From Goniomonas avonlea (lineage: Eukaryota; Cryptophyceae; Goniomonadida; Goniomonadaceae), in NCBI GenBank assembly GCA_003573635.1, contig QUTJ01031786.1, positions 1 to 19,235 of the forward strand: a stretch of DNA of 19,235 bases. Direction: 5' to 3'. The notes under the pieces are model-generated. The model had not been told where the DNA came from and ran no database searches. It saw nothing but the letters and a program-made list of their open reading frames with translations. This document shows, piece after piece, positions 8,991 through 18,260 of the stretch. The position numbers were made by a program, and so were the translations under genes. Position 1 is the stretch's first letter; every line of letters begins with the position of its first letter.

Positions 8991-11946
8991 CAGCTGCTGA
9001 GCAAATTGGGCACCTGTGCAAGTTTGGAGACCCGACCTGGCTGAGTTTTTTTGTTGTACCTGCTGTGCAAGTTTGGAGACGTAATCTGGTTGAGGTTGGG
9101 CCATGCTGCGAGGGTTAACTCCCATCTCCTCCAGCTTCCTGCAGCTGGTTCTAATATTCCATAGTTCTTGAAGCTGCAGCAGGTATGTGTCACTTTCGAA
9201 TAAACTATCTGGGTCACAACGTGTCACTCACTGTCGCTGAGTCACAACGTGTCACTCTCACTGTGCACATAGACACAGACACAGGCAGATGCAACCTTGA
9301 GGGAGACGTGTCACTGCATACACAGACATTGACATAAAAGACGGCGAGACCCTCTGTCTGTGGCTGCATCCCACAGACGCCACCTGTGAGGACAACGAGT
9401 TGTCTGTGTAGCTGCATACACAGATACAGACACAGGAAGGCATCACCTGTGAGGGCGACAAGGTGTCTGTGGGCCTGGTGGAGGCAGTAGGGTGTCCTGT
9501 TATCGCTGCCTCAACGGCTGCATCGACCAAGCTCAGCACTTCTAGCGCCCTGGTTAACTCCTGCAACGCCGTGAGTCAAGTTCCTCGCTTGCCGTATCGC
9601 TCTCTCTGATCTCGCTTGCCCATTCACTCTCACTTGACACACTTGTGGCACCCAATCTCTCACCTTGTATCATCCCACTCGTGTCAAGTTCACTCGTCAC
9701 TCTCACTTGCTCCCCTTGTGATTCTCACGTATCGCTCTCACCTGTGCGCTCTCAGGTGTTGCACTGACTCTGCATGGTGCCCACTTGCTGGTTACGTTTC
9801 ATCTGCCCCTCGTGTGTGTCGCAAGCTCACCTCTCTCGGTGTGTGTGTGGCCTCCGATGCATATTGAGTTCTCAAATGCGATTGTGGATGTCAAACCATC
9901 AGAAACTACCGCAAGAGGCGCAACCTGTGAGGAGGCGTCGTGGTACCGGCCGCGGAAGAGCACGGCCAGGGCAGTGAGCACCGCTGCCACACCGCGGTCT
10001 GCGTCAAGCCCCACGGCGTGAAGCTGGAACCGGCCACCAAGGCGAGATTTGCCTGTAGCTGTCTTACTCCCTGTACGGGGACCCGCAGTTGCTAGAGTGA
10101 AACCTGAGACTCGTCGCAAAATTTCATACCCATGTGAACGCTGGTTCAGGTTCGCTGCAGAGCTTACCGGACTTCTCACCCATGCTCGCTGGAGATATTA
10201 CGAAACGTCTACCACCAGACTCGCCGCAGAGCTTACCGACTTCTCACCCAATGTTCGCTGATTCCTGGACGGCGAAAAAGAGCCTCGGCACATAGCAATT
10301 ACCAACTTACCAAGTTTCTGTTTCAAGTGAGCAACCGGATCACCAGTACTCTCGTCCGGCACTCCATCAGACACAAAGTAGATCGCGTCAACCTGTGCAC
10401 TCCATCAGGCACAACGTATATCGCGGTGCATTCCATCAGACAAGGAAAAACGCCACAACCTGTGGGTTTCATCACAATCGGAGATGGTGCTATGCACTCA
10501 TCAGACACATAATATATATCGCGTCAGCCTGTGCACTCTAGATCGCTCAGAGAGGACAAGAGCAACACAAACAGTTGTACAAGTCGGTCAAACTCGGTGC
10601 CAGACAGCGCAGGCCAGGTACGCGACCTGATTGTGCAAGGCAATCTCCAGTGCAGTGTCGAGTGCGAGAATGTAGTTGGTGCCTCCAAGCAGTGGCATCG
10701 ACTCAAGCCATGCGCAGACAGATGCCAGACTTTCAGGTGTCAACTGAGGGGACGTCAAGGTACGATATCGTGCAGAAAACACTCGACAGCATCAACAAGA
10801 AGGCAACGCACCTCAGCGATCTCACCCGGCGGCAACCAGTGTCGCAATCGAGTGCCGAACGCAATGACAGCAATGGACATCGTTTTGCGGCGACGCAAAA
10901 CGCTATTCAGCATGTTCACGGTTGCTGCCTGGGATCCGGCGGTCAACACCAATCCTGTGAATGAGGCAATACCTTCAGACTGTTTAATCGATCGCCAGTC
11001 ATACTCCCAGAGCAGTCGAGCACTAGCACTATGCGTTGCTCTACTGTGGGTCCGTATAATAGCGACGTGACAAGATCACTGTCAGCATGGGTTGACAAAC
11101 AGCATAGGTGCACCTTGCCGCACCTGATCGGTCCTTGAACTGCGTCGACGGCAGCTGGCAGTGCCATCGAGTAATTTTCCAAACAAGTCAGTTTTTCAAC
11201 TGTGGCCTTCAGTGAGGTGGACAGTTCTTTCAACGCCGGTTCCATCTTGAGAGTCACTTGACACCGGAACTTTGCGACGTCCCCCTCTGGGATATGGAAC
11301 ACCGACCCTTCCGATAGCAAGTTAGCGCAGCACAACAATAATGTGTCGGACCTGCGTGTCCACCCTGTGTAACAAGAACGTCCCAGAGACGATCACCCTC
11401 GTGTCGCACCGCTGGGATAAACAGGTTCTCGAGCGGTAGGAGCTCTTGCAGTTCCAACGCAACATCAGACACTGTCAGCATAAGCTCCTTGCAAGAGTTT
11501 TCTTGGAGCCAAGAAAAGAAGCTTGGAAGCATGGATCGCTTGACTACATGCCTGGCCATGTGCGATTTTGTTGAATTCTGCTTGAAAGGCTCTCCCGAGG
11601 AAACCACCAATTCGCACCCATCAATGTTCTCAACAGAAGATATTCGTGCGCCAGCTGGCAACAAGTACAATTTAGATGCCGGAGAACAGAGACGAAGGGC
11701 GTGTGTCGCTTCATCGAGTAGCAAATGAAACAGGTCCTCTGGGGACAATGGACCGTTCAGTGGTGGGAGCTTGATGACGCGTGCCAAAGCTGCGTTTTTT
11801 TTCCCATCGTTGGGAAAAATCTTGACGCTGGGCCCGAGCCCCGGACTCAATCGCTGCACACTCCGCCTTTGTTCCTTGGAGAGCTTCTTTGGGTCATTTG
11901 TTTTTCCTTTTTTTGTTGAAACCTTGGCCCTGAGCTTGGGAGGCAT
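8980..11946 (-). CDS. Doublecortin-like plus VWA3-type von Willebrand A domain protein (multi-exon)
   Basis: Supported minus-strand exons are 11946-11397, 11364-10973, 10928-10812, 10743-10627, 10392-10311, 10070-9925 and 9560-9447. Exon 8 (28 bases near 9413-9386) and exon 9 (about 9197-9010) are tentative, and the 3' end is unresolved. All introns are GT-AG and exon phases join. Residues 40-122 resemble a doublecortin domain (LLDEATHALRL, LYLLPAGARISSVENIDG, EPFKQ). Residues 296-470 form a VWA domain with MIDAS D300-x-S302-x-S304, GGTN with Thr375, and SDG at 400-402. The end (FQLHAVGLDADRG, then GRYHDAS) resembles VWA3A/VWA3B. VWA domains bind ligands through a metal ion and doublecortin domains bind tubulin. 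A ciliary or axonemal role is inferred. The ATG at 11946 opens the long first exon. The first intron would be only 32 bases; a frameshift is the alternative. Confidence 0.75.
9200..9446 (-). repeat. Tandem splice-junction repeats after exon 7 of the VWA gene
   Basis: The end of exon 7 (CCACAGACACCTTGTCGCCCT then CACAG|GTG) recurs in altered form several times on the minus strand, for example CTACACAGACAACTCGTTGTCCTCACAG|GTGGCG and CCACAGACAGAGGG...CTCAAG|GTTG, separated by TGTGTCTGTATCTGTGTATGCAG words. One of these units may be used as a 28-base exon, which would restore the frame into the Leu-rich helix at about 9197-9010. Confidence 0.55.
10071..10310 (-). repeat. Intron 5 of the VWA gene with tandem junction-like repeats
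   Basis: Within this 240-base intron a unit of about 65 bases recurs two to three times. On the minus strand it contains AGCGAACATGGGTGAGAAGTCCGGTAAGCTCTGCAGCGA, with variants at roughly 10262-10205, 10195-10145 and a weaker third. Each unit holds donor-like GGTAAGCTC and GGTGAGAAG words. It looks like intron growth by local duplication. Confidence 0.6.
10393..10626 (-). repeat. Intron 4 of the VWA gene with decayed copies of the next exon's start
   Basis: The genuine exon 5 begins at 10392 after a CACAG acceptor and encodes VDAIYFVSDGVP. Upstream in the intron lie at least three damaged copies of the same acceptor and exon start, near 10540-10500, 10463-10430 and 10432-10405 (minus-strand words GCACAGGCTGACGCGATATA, CACAGGTTGTGGCG and GCGATATACGTTGTGCCTGATGGAGTG). 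The frames of the first and second copies are broken. Confidence 0.65.
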
Positions 11947-12055
11947 GCACGCTCATACGTGGGGATTGGTTGGATCCGAGAGGCGAAAACCGAATCCGCG
12001 CTCCAGGTACAGGCCACTTTCGCAGATATTTGTCCAAATTATATCCACTCCTTAT
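11947..12055. promoter_or_regulatory. Short divergent (probably bidirectional) promoter region
   Basis: Only about 109 bases separate the ATG of the minus-strand VWA gene (11946) from the ATG chosen for the plus-strand KDZ gene (12056). An ATTGG (inverted CCAAT box) lies at 11965-11969, and AT-rich TATA-like words (AATTATATCC, CTTATATGG) lie at about 12037-12058. At 11944-11947 the word CATG gives an ATG on both strands. The plus-strand one is in frame with the KDZ gene, so its N-terminus could begin even earlier. Confidence 0.5.
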
Positions 12056-15000
12056 ATGGATGCCGGTCATACAAGAACTGAGCCAGGGCGGCACAGCATG
12101 GAGCGGAGGCACAAAAAGAGGCAGCGGCCGAAGCAGAGGCCCCCAGTGCCACTGAAGGAACAAGTTGAAGATCTTGTTGCCAAATGGCCAACCTTCAAAT
12201 GTGACATGGATCTGCTTCAGAGGTTCAATGACACAGAAGGCAGCAAGATTGCCAGCAGATGTGGGGGCTGCCGCCACCCTTTGGGAAAACGAGGGACAGG
12301 GCTCTTGCTGTGCACAGGTCCCCAATGTGGGGAAGGCAAAGCAACCAAAAGGAAGTGGTGGCATTTTTCATGTGTTGAACTGGAGCGCCCAGAGCTTGTT
12401 CCTCTCCTGCTGGCAGGTACTGGGTCATCTGGCATGCAGCAGTACAGACAATGTGAATTTGTGTGCCCAGCCTGCACAGGTGAGCAATCAAAGGGTTGAG
12501 TACTGGCTGTTCCTAACAGTTTGGATTTGGCAGCTGATGACAGACCTCAAGGAGGAGCACATGCCGAGACTGATTTGGGACTGGGGCTCGAAGAGCAGGA
12601 TTCTGATGTGGACTGGAACGGCGAAGAAGTTGAAGAGGGTGACATTGAGGACCAGGTCGAAGAGCTAAGGGAGGATATGATCAGGACACTACGGTCCCCT
12701 GCTGCTCCTTTGAGCACTGTGGCATTGGAGGGGCCAGTGTTCAAAGATCTGGCTGAGCGATATTGCAAGGGTATGGGACTCAGAGCAAGTGTTTTTTGTG
12801 TGTGATAACACAATACCAACAGGAGGGCACGTGAAAGCAATCAACGGTTCCCACTTGGTGTGCTCACGGGTGTCAAACCACAGCTGGAGAGCTGTGCCCT
12901 TTGCTGGGACTGAAGGTTCAATGCAAGTCCATGTCTACATAGGACTGGGGGACATTGATGAGCTCTCATGTACATGCACTAACCATCCTCGAGCCGATGT
13001 AAGCTCCCCCTCCATGTTGTTTAGTACATGAAATTTCATTTTTCTGAGGCAGGGAGCCAGGGACTCTGAGTGCCAGTGGGGGAGTGCCAGTGGGGAGAGA
13101 GCTTTGTGTGTGGCAGGGGGATTGAGATGTGTTTTAGGGAGAGAGGGACTCGGAGAGAGGGAGAGAGAGTGGGAGCGGCTCGGAGTGGGGGAGTGTGTGA
13201 CTCTGATAAAAGGGGGAGAGCTCTGACTTGCCGTCACACAGATGCACTGTGTTCTGCGTGCTTTTGTGCAGTATGGGTTTGACCACGGTCTTCTTCCCAT
13301 TGGGAAGCTGGAGCCCCCTGGAGACAACACACTGGAAGGCCCTGAAATGTTTATGGTAAGAGTGGATGACAGGTGAGCAATGGTACAGCTAACAAATTTG
13401 AACTTGCAGATTCCATCCGCTGTTGATGACACCTGTGGGGTCTCATACTCCTTCTCTGTGGAGAGCAGGTCAGTCAACTCCAGCAGTGCTAAGTGTAGGA
13501 GGCGCTTGGTGGCTTGGGACAAGCGGAAAAGGGGCTGGGTGTGCTCGCAGTGTCCCAGGTGTGGCTTAATTGTCTCCAATTGAAGTTTGAACACTGACTG
13601 GGCCACAGAAAACCTGGAACAATCAATTTGTGCCCACACTCCAGAGCAGTTGTCGAGTACATGGAAGAGGAAGCCATTCCCAACCCCACTGACCAGCCAA
13701 TGGAGGACGCTCTGCACACAGATGATGAAGGTGGAGAGCAGGATGAAGAAGTTGCAGAAGAGAAGAAGAAGAGGGACAGGAAGTTTCCGATTTCGAAGGG
13801 GCCATTCCCACCAGAGCTGGATTTCAATGTTTCAAGCCGCAGGTACGAAGGAGTGCCAGTGGGGGGGACCCGGTGAAATAAAATTTATTCTAACAACAGG
13901 TCGGATGAGGAGTGGATTGGCAAGGTCTTGGCTCCCCCAACTCCAAGAGAACCTCCTCTGGCATGCTGTTTCAGTGCTCAAGGCTACAGCCCAGTGGTGA
14001 GGTCCTCAGGCTGTCTTAGTAGTGTCTGAGTCTGCCAGTGTCAGTGTGGCCACACACTCATGCACCGTGATCCCTCCCCACTATCCGTTCCTCACTCAGC
14101 CCTGAGCAGAGAAACGAGGCGAAGCTGGAGTTCGAACACGCATGTGTGAAGGTCACCATTGTGACTTTCCGGTGTGCTGGAGACCATGAGGACTGCCAGG
14201 TGTGTACTCTCACCGTGACACTGGCAGTCTGTGTCTCTCTCAGTCCCTCCCTCTCCCTCTCCCCCCCGGGCCCTCTCTCTCTCTCACACACACACTCTTT
14301 CTCTTCTGACTTCTTCTCTTCTGACTGTCTCTGCATGGGTGCACTCTCTCAGTCTCTCCCACACACACACACTGTACTAACTGTGGCCCCCTTGTCATCA
14401 CATTCCTGATCTTCTTACAGGTCTCTTACACTGGTGACCAACACGGAATCTACAACTACAACAACACAGCCCTCTTTGGGTATGAAGTAATGTACGAGTA
14501 CCTCAGGGCTGTGAGTGCATGTAACTGTGACCACACTGCAGCTCACATTCTTGCTAGGTGGAGCGAAGCGCAGTGTCTGCTGTCTCTTTTTCTAAGCAGC
14601 ACAGAGATGGCCTCTCTGCAGGCAGGAAGAAGGCCACCATTAGGCATGAGAATCCGGTGTGTGATACAACATTCGAAAGGCACTGTCAGCATTTATGCTC
14701 TCGGTGAAGATCCCTGCTCCTGAGGAACACTGGTGCCCCTCATGCCTGGCTACTCCCCAGATCCTGGTTGCTGACTGTCAAGGCTTGAAGATTTCACAGG
14801 TTCGTGCTTCTCTCTAGCTTTGACTTGTGTGTACAGACAGAGCTTGCCCAGTACAAGCGCTTTACCTCTCCGGATATACTGAGGGAGGATCCAGCTGGGA
14901 CCCACATCCCGTTTTCACAGAGGGTCCTGATCAAGCGCACTGCTGACCGGATCTTCATCCAGCGGTGGTCTCAGCACAGGTTGGACTCATGCCTCTCTCT

Positions 15001-17053
15001 CCCCAACCCAACAGAGAGACAGACTCAGATGTCCACACCGAGAAGAGGGTAGCTGATACGAGTTAGTACTTACTGACTTGGCATGACACAGGCCAAATGC
15101 AAAGGGCGCCACCTCCAAGAAGATGATTGGGTTCATTCAGCAGGAGGATGGTGCTGCACCTGTGCACGAGTTCGACATCTTTCTCCGTGAACAGCCAGTG
15201 GACCCACCTGCAATCTCCCTTGGCCTCCTCAAAGTTTTGCACGAGCTCAGAAAAACTCACCCTGACCAGGCCCCACCCTCCTTGGCCCCTCTCATGTATT
15301 CGCTTGCTGACCACACTAGCGACTTCACCATCTTACCCCCTGGTAAGTTACCCTGTCTTGGTGGACTCAGAATTAACAACACTCACTCTCACTTTGCAGC
15401 TCTGTGGCCCTTGGTGGCACACCTGCTGAACCAGCGCAGTGATCCTAGAGAGGTCATGACTCTTCCCAGTCCCTGGACAGCCCGGTCCAAGGCTGCCGTG
15501 AACAGGGTGCCCTTGGCCAAGGCTCTGGTCTGCTGGCTGACTCACCCTGACAATCGGGATGGTGTCCCGGTTTTGTTTGCAGGCAAGTTCCCACCATTCA
15601 GCTCACACACCCTTACACTCTGTCAGCTTTTTCTGAGTTTGTGCCAGATTTCTTGCAAGACCTCCTTGATGTTGCTCAACGGAGCACTGCTTTCTCGCCT
15701 CACCCAGAGCCCGTTACGGACTCGCAGCCTCCTTTGGATGTTTCCAAGGAAAGCCTGCAGTGGTACTTAGTGGGGAAGAAAAGGAACCGTTGGTAAGTCC
15801 CCCCAACAACACCAGCTCCCCCCAACAACACATGCACCAGCTCTCTCTCAGGCTGAGAGGGAGGGGTCTCTCTCTGACACCCTGGCATACACACACACCT
15901 CGCCCCCTCTTTCTCAGAAACCTCAGGCTCAGGCTGTCTCCCTCCTCTCTCTGTCTGACCTCTCTCTCTCTCTGACACACACACACACCCTGGCATACAC
16001 ACACACCTCGCCCCCTTTCTCAGAAACCTCAGGCTCACTGGCAGGCTGTCTCCCTCCTCTCTCTGTCTGACCTCTCTCTCTCTCTCTGACACACACACAT
16101 ACACATCCTGCTCCCATCATGATGCACACCCATGCGCACTCTGCCAGTGACAGTCACAATTCAGGTGGTACCGTAACTTTGAAGATGAAAATGGTGTCAG
16201 CCTGAATGGGGCTGGCATCAAGGACAGTGTCAAGTGCGATGACTTCACACAGTCTGGCCGCCAGAAGAAGCTGCCAGCACAGAGGAGTGAAGCTGCTGCT
16301 TCGCTTGCTACTTGGTCTGGTGGAATCCACAACCTCACGTAAGTGCACATATGTTCAAGTCTGTGTGCTCACACATGCTCTTTCAGGTGCCCACATGGTT
16401 TCTGTTATGGGGGGCATATTTTGCTTGGTGGTGAGTCTCCCAACGACACCTTCACCCCTGTGTACACCCGGTTTAGGGACCCCAACTCCAGCCTTGTTAT
16501 TGTGTATGACAACGGCTGCAAGCTCAGCGAGTATTTCGCAAACCGTTCTCCAGGGGAGCTCCAGACTCTTCAGGTCGTGGTTGATGATCTACACTTTGGC
16601 CATCCAGGTGAACTCTTTAGTTTTGGTTAAACTCAGGCTATTCTGACATCGGGGTCAGATACTCCAAGCCATAAATGTGGGTTTCACTTTAACAGCCAGC
16701 TGTACGCCAGTATGAGGTGGTGCAACACCTCCGCTGCAGAGAGCTTCCACAGCTATTCAGAGAGGTTCCACAACATCCTCGCGTAAGTTTTTCTTGGTGA
16801 TTCGATCCTCACTGTGACACTCCTACAGGTACCGCACCCTCCAATCGTTTGTGCAGTTGATGCGCCTTATCACTTACTGGTTCAACAAGGAAAAGCTGGT
16901 ATGTCCATCTGATGTCACTGGCATCATGATGCTGTGACTTATTGTCTTGCAATGCAGGGTCTGTACAAGAGACTTCGGCGTGTCGGGGGTCCTTCCTTTG
17001 AAAGGGATGCAGCCATCATTGCCCAATGTTGTGTGGACCAGATGGAACCCTGA
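12056..17053 (+). CDS. KDZ-family (Zisupton-like) transposase-like protein, 19 exons
   Basis: Exons: 12056-12479, 12534-12770, 12823-12998, 13272-13355, 13410-13558, 13645-13842, 13900-13996, 14110-14199, 14421-14510, 14600-14799, 14837-14979, 15092-15342, 15400-15582, 15627-15792, 16165-16338, 16387-16607, 16659-16782, 16829-16898, 16958-17053. Phases join throughout; the product is about 1057 residues. A PHD finger lies at 69-140 (CGGC, C-x4-C, HFSC, CPAC). An acidic linker follows, then a SWIM-like CTCTNH segment near 270 and a WVCSQC cluster near 352. The KDZ core comprises HWCPSC...ILVADCQGLKI (about 560-580), CPHGFCYGG...GGESP (889-905), VYDNGCKL (Asp about 929), DDLHFGHP (955-961), HKCGFHFN and NTSAAES (Glu about 989). 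These match the RNase H-fold transposase core known for KDZ proteins. One frame break occurs near 14675 (exon 10). Intron 13 is GC-AG. A domesticated host gene and a live transposon both remain possible. Confidence 0.8.
12999..13271 (+). repeat. Intron 3 of the KDZ gene with GAGTGCCAGTGGGG and GA repeats
   Basis: This 273-base intron (donor GTAAGC, acceptor TTTTGTGCAG) contains two tandem GAGTGCCAGTGGGG words near 13068-13093, followed by (GA)-rich sequence with repeated CTCGGAGAGAGGG. The same GTGCCAGTG word recurs elsewhere in the window. Confidence 0.65.
14200..14420 (+). repeat. Intron 8 of the KDZ gene, microsatellite-filled
   Basis: The intron consists largely of CTCTCC/(CT)n and (CA)n tracts (14237-14300 and 14340-14375) with two nearby CTTCTGACT words. 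The donor is GTGTGT and the acceptor CTTCTTACAG. It is 221 bases long against about 50 for most neighbours. Confidence 0.7.
14671..14682 (+). other. Single frame break in exon 10 of the KDZ gene
   Basis: Exon 10 enters in the frame reading HRDGLSAGRKKATIRH and must leave in another frame reading FMLSVKIPAPEEHWCPSC. The switch has to fall between a stop in the second frame near 14662 and a stop in the first near 14705. The run GAAAGG at 14675-14680 fits a one-base loss. A 23-base GT-AG segment (GTGTGT...GAAAG) could also bridge it but would be very short for an intron. Confidence 0.6.
15793..16164 (+). repeat. Intron 14 of the KDZ gene with a tandem duplication of about 110 bases
   Basis: Two units, about 15876-15972 and 15973-16090, share CTGGCATACACACACACCTCGCCCCC, TTTCTCAGAAACCTCAGGCTCA and CTGTCTCCCTCCTCTCTCTGTCTGACC, then (CT)n and (CA)n tracts of different length. 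At 372 bases it is the longest intron of the gene; most of the others are 37 to 113 bases. Confidence 0.75.
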
Positions 17054-17084
17054 CAATGTTCCTTCAGGGCCCCAAAAAATAAAA

Positions 17085-17095
17085 ATAACTCTGAG
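17085..17095 (+). terminator. Probable polyadenylation signal of the KDZ gene
   Basis: An AATAAA word within CCAAAAAATAAAAATAAC lies about 35 bases after the TGA stop at 17051-17053. It is repeated in the duplicated unit near 17325-17335. The position suits a short 3' untranslated region. Confidence 0.5.
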
Positions 17096-17503
17096 TTGAA
17101 AGTGCATGTGAGAGAGGGAGAGAGGGCTCGAAGGCTTCATGGCATGCACAGGTCGAGAAAGAGAGAGTGAGAGAGAAAGGGAGGGACTCGGAGAGACAAT
17201 TGTCTCAGCGAGAGAGACTTGGGGGCACCACAGTACCCCGTGTTATTGCCAGTGATAGAGAGAGTGTGTGAGAGTGTCTCAGAGAGAGACACAGAGCTAG
17301 ACAATGTTCCTTCAGGGCCCAAACAAAATAAAAATAACTCTGACTCGGAGTTGAAAGTGTGCATGTGAGAGAGGGGGATAAGGGAGCTCGAAGGCTTCAT
17401 GGCAAGCACAGTGTGAGAAAGAGTACGGATATACAAAGGGAGGGCAAAAGCCCTTGGTCGCACAGTGAGAGAGAAAGAGAGAGACACCCCTGACAAAGAG
17501 AGC

Positions 17504-17504
<1 letters not shown>

Positions 17505-17539
<35 letters not shown>
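17505..17539. repeat. (GA)n microsatellite
   Basis: About 17 perfect GA units sit inside the second unit of the duplicated 3' flank. Confidence 0.9.
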
Positions 17540-17543
<4 letters not shown>

Positions 17544-17640
17544 TACAATAGCTAGGAACGGCTGAGGGAGAGACAATTGTCTCAGAGAGAGAGACTTGGG
17601 GGCACCACGGTACCGTGACCGTGTTATTGTCTTTACAATA

Positions 17641-18260
17641 AATTTTAGAAATAGAGTGTGTGTGTGTGAGAGAGTTTATTCAAGCATGAACGCCGCCGCC
17701 ATGTTCGACCCGGACCGACCAAGGGCTTCTGCCCTCTCTTTGTACCCTTGCAGGGGGGCCTTTAAAAATTTCAATAAATTTTACTTCAAGTTTACCCACA
17801 CCCAGACACACGCACACAGGCACACTGGAAGAGAGAGACAGCCTGAGGCAGGAAGAGACATAGTCATTATTTCAAAAAGAAACAACACGGGGACCGGAGA
17901 TGTCCCGGAGCCGGCGGTAGGCGAGGACAGTGTGAGGCAGGAATCAAATTTCCATCATGATGGGTGAGACAATCTCAGAGAGGGAGAGGGAGAAGCTGCA
18001 GGTCCCATGCAATTGGGATTGGTGTATTTCCTTTTAGGGAGAGAGAGACTCGGAGAGACTCGGAGAGAGAGCCACACACACACACAGAGAGAAAAGAAAG
18101 AAAGAAAAGAGAGAGAGACAGAGAGAGAGAGAGAGACTCGGAGAGAGAGAGAGAGCGGGAGTGAGAAGCCCCCCAGCCTGAGAGCCCCAGGTCCATCCAC
18201 TTTAGGCTCCACTTGTTGTCACCTTTTCAAGACATTCTATTCAGTTGTTACCACTGTTAT
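17641..18260. other. Gene-free stretch with GA/CA microsatellites
   Basis: No gene is recognised. There are two AATAAATTTTA words (about 17637 and 17773), a CA-rich tract near 17797-17830, and (GA)n with repeated GACTCGGAGAGA words at 18036-18160. Open frames over the GA tract give only Arg/Glu repeats and are rejected as genes. Confidence 0.5.

Larger units (their letters stand above)
17053..17640. repeat. Two-fold tandem duplication of the KDZ 3' flank
   Basis: The segment starting ACAATGTTCCTTCAGGGCCC at 17053 is repeated from 17301, including the AATAAA region and the GCTCGAAGGCTTCATGGCA word (17126 and 17390). The second half (ACAATTGTCTCAG...GACTTGGGGGCACCAC, at 17196) is repeated from 17573. 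The spacing rises from 248 to 377 bases because a (GA)n tract expanded in the second unit. No coding frame with a recognisable product lies here. Confidence 0.75.

Noticed and set aside
12056-17640. Terminal inverted repeats that would bound a KDZ transposon
   Set aside because: None could be seen by comparing the upstream edge (about 11900-12056) with the 3' flank. The upstream edge is occupied by the divergent VWA gene.
17596-17967. Plus-strand open frame of 123 codons
   Set aside because: It is composed of microsatellite and low-complexity sequence, with no domain, no splice context and no similarity.
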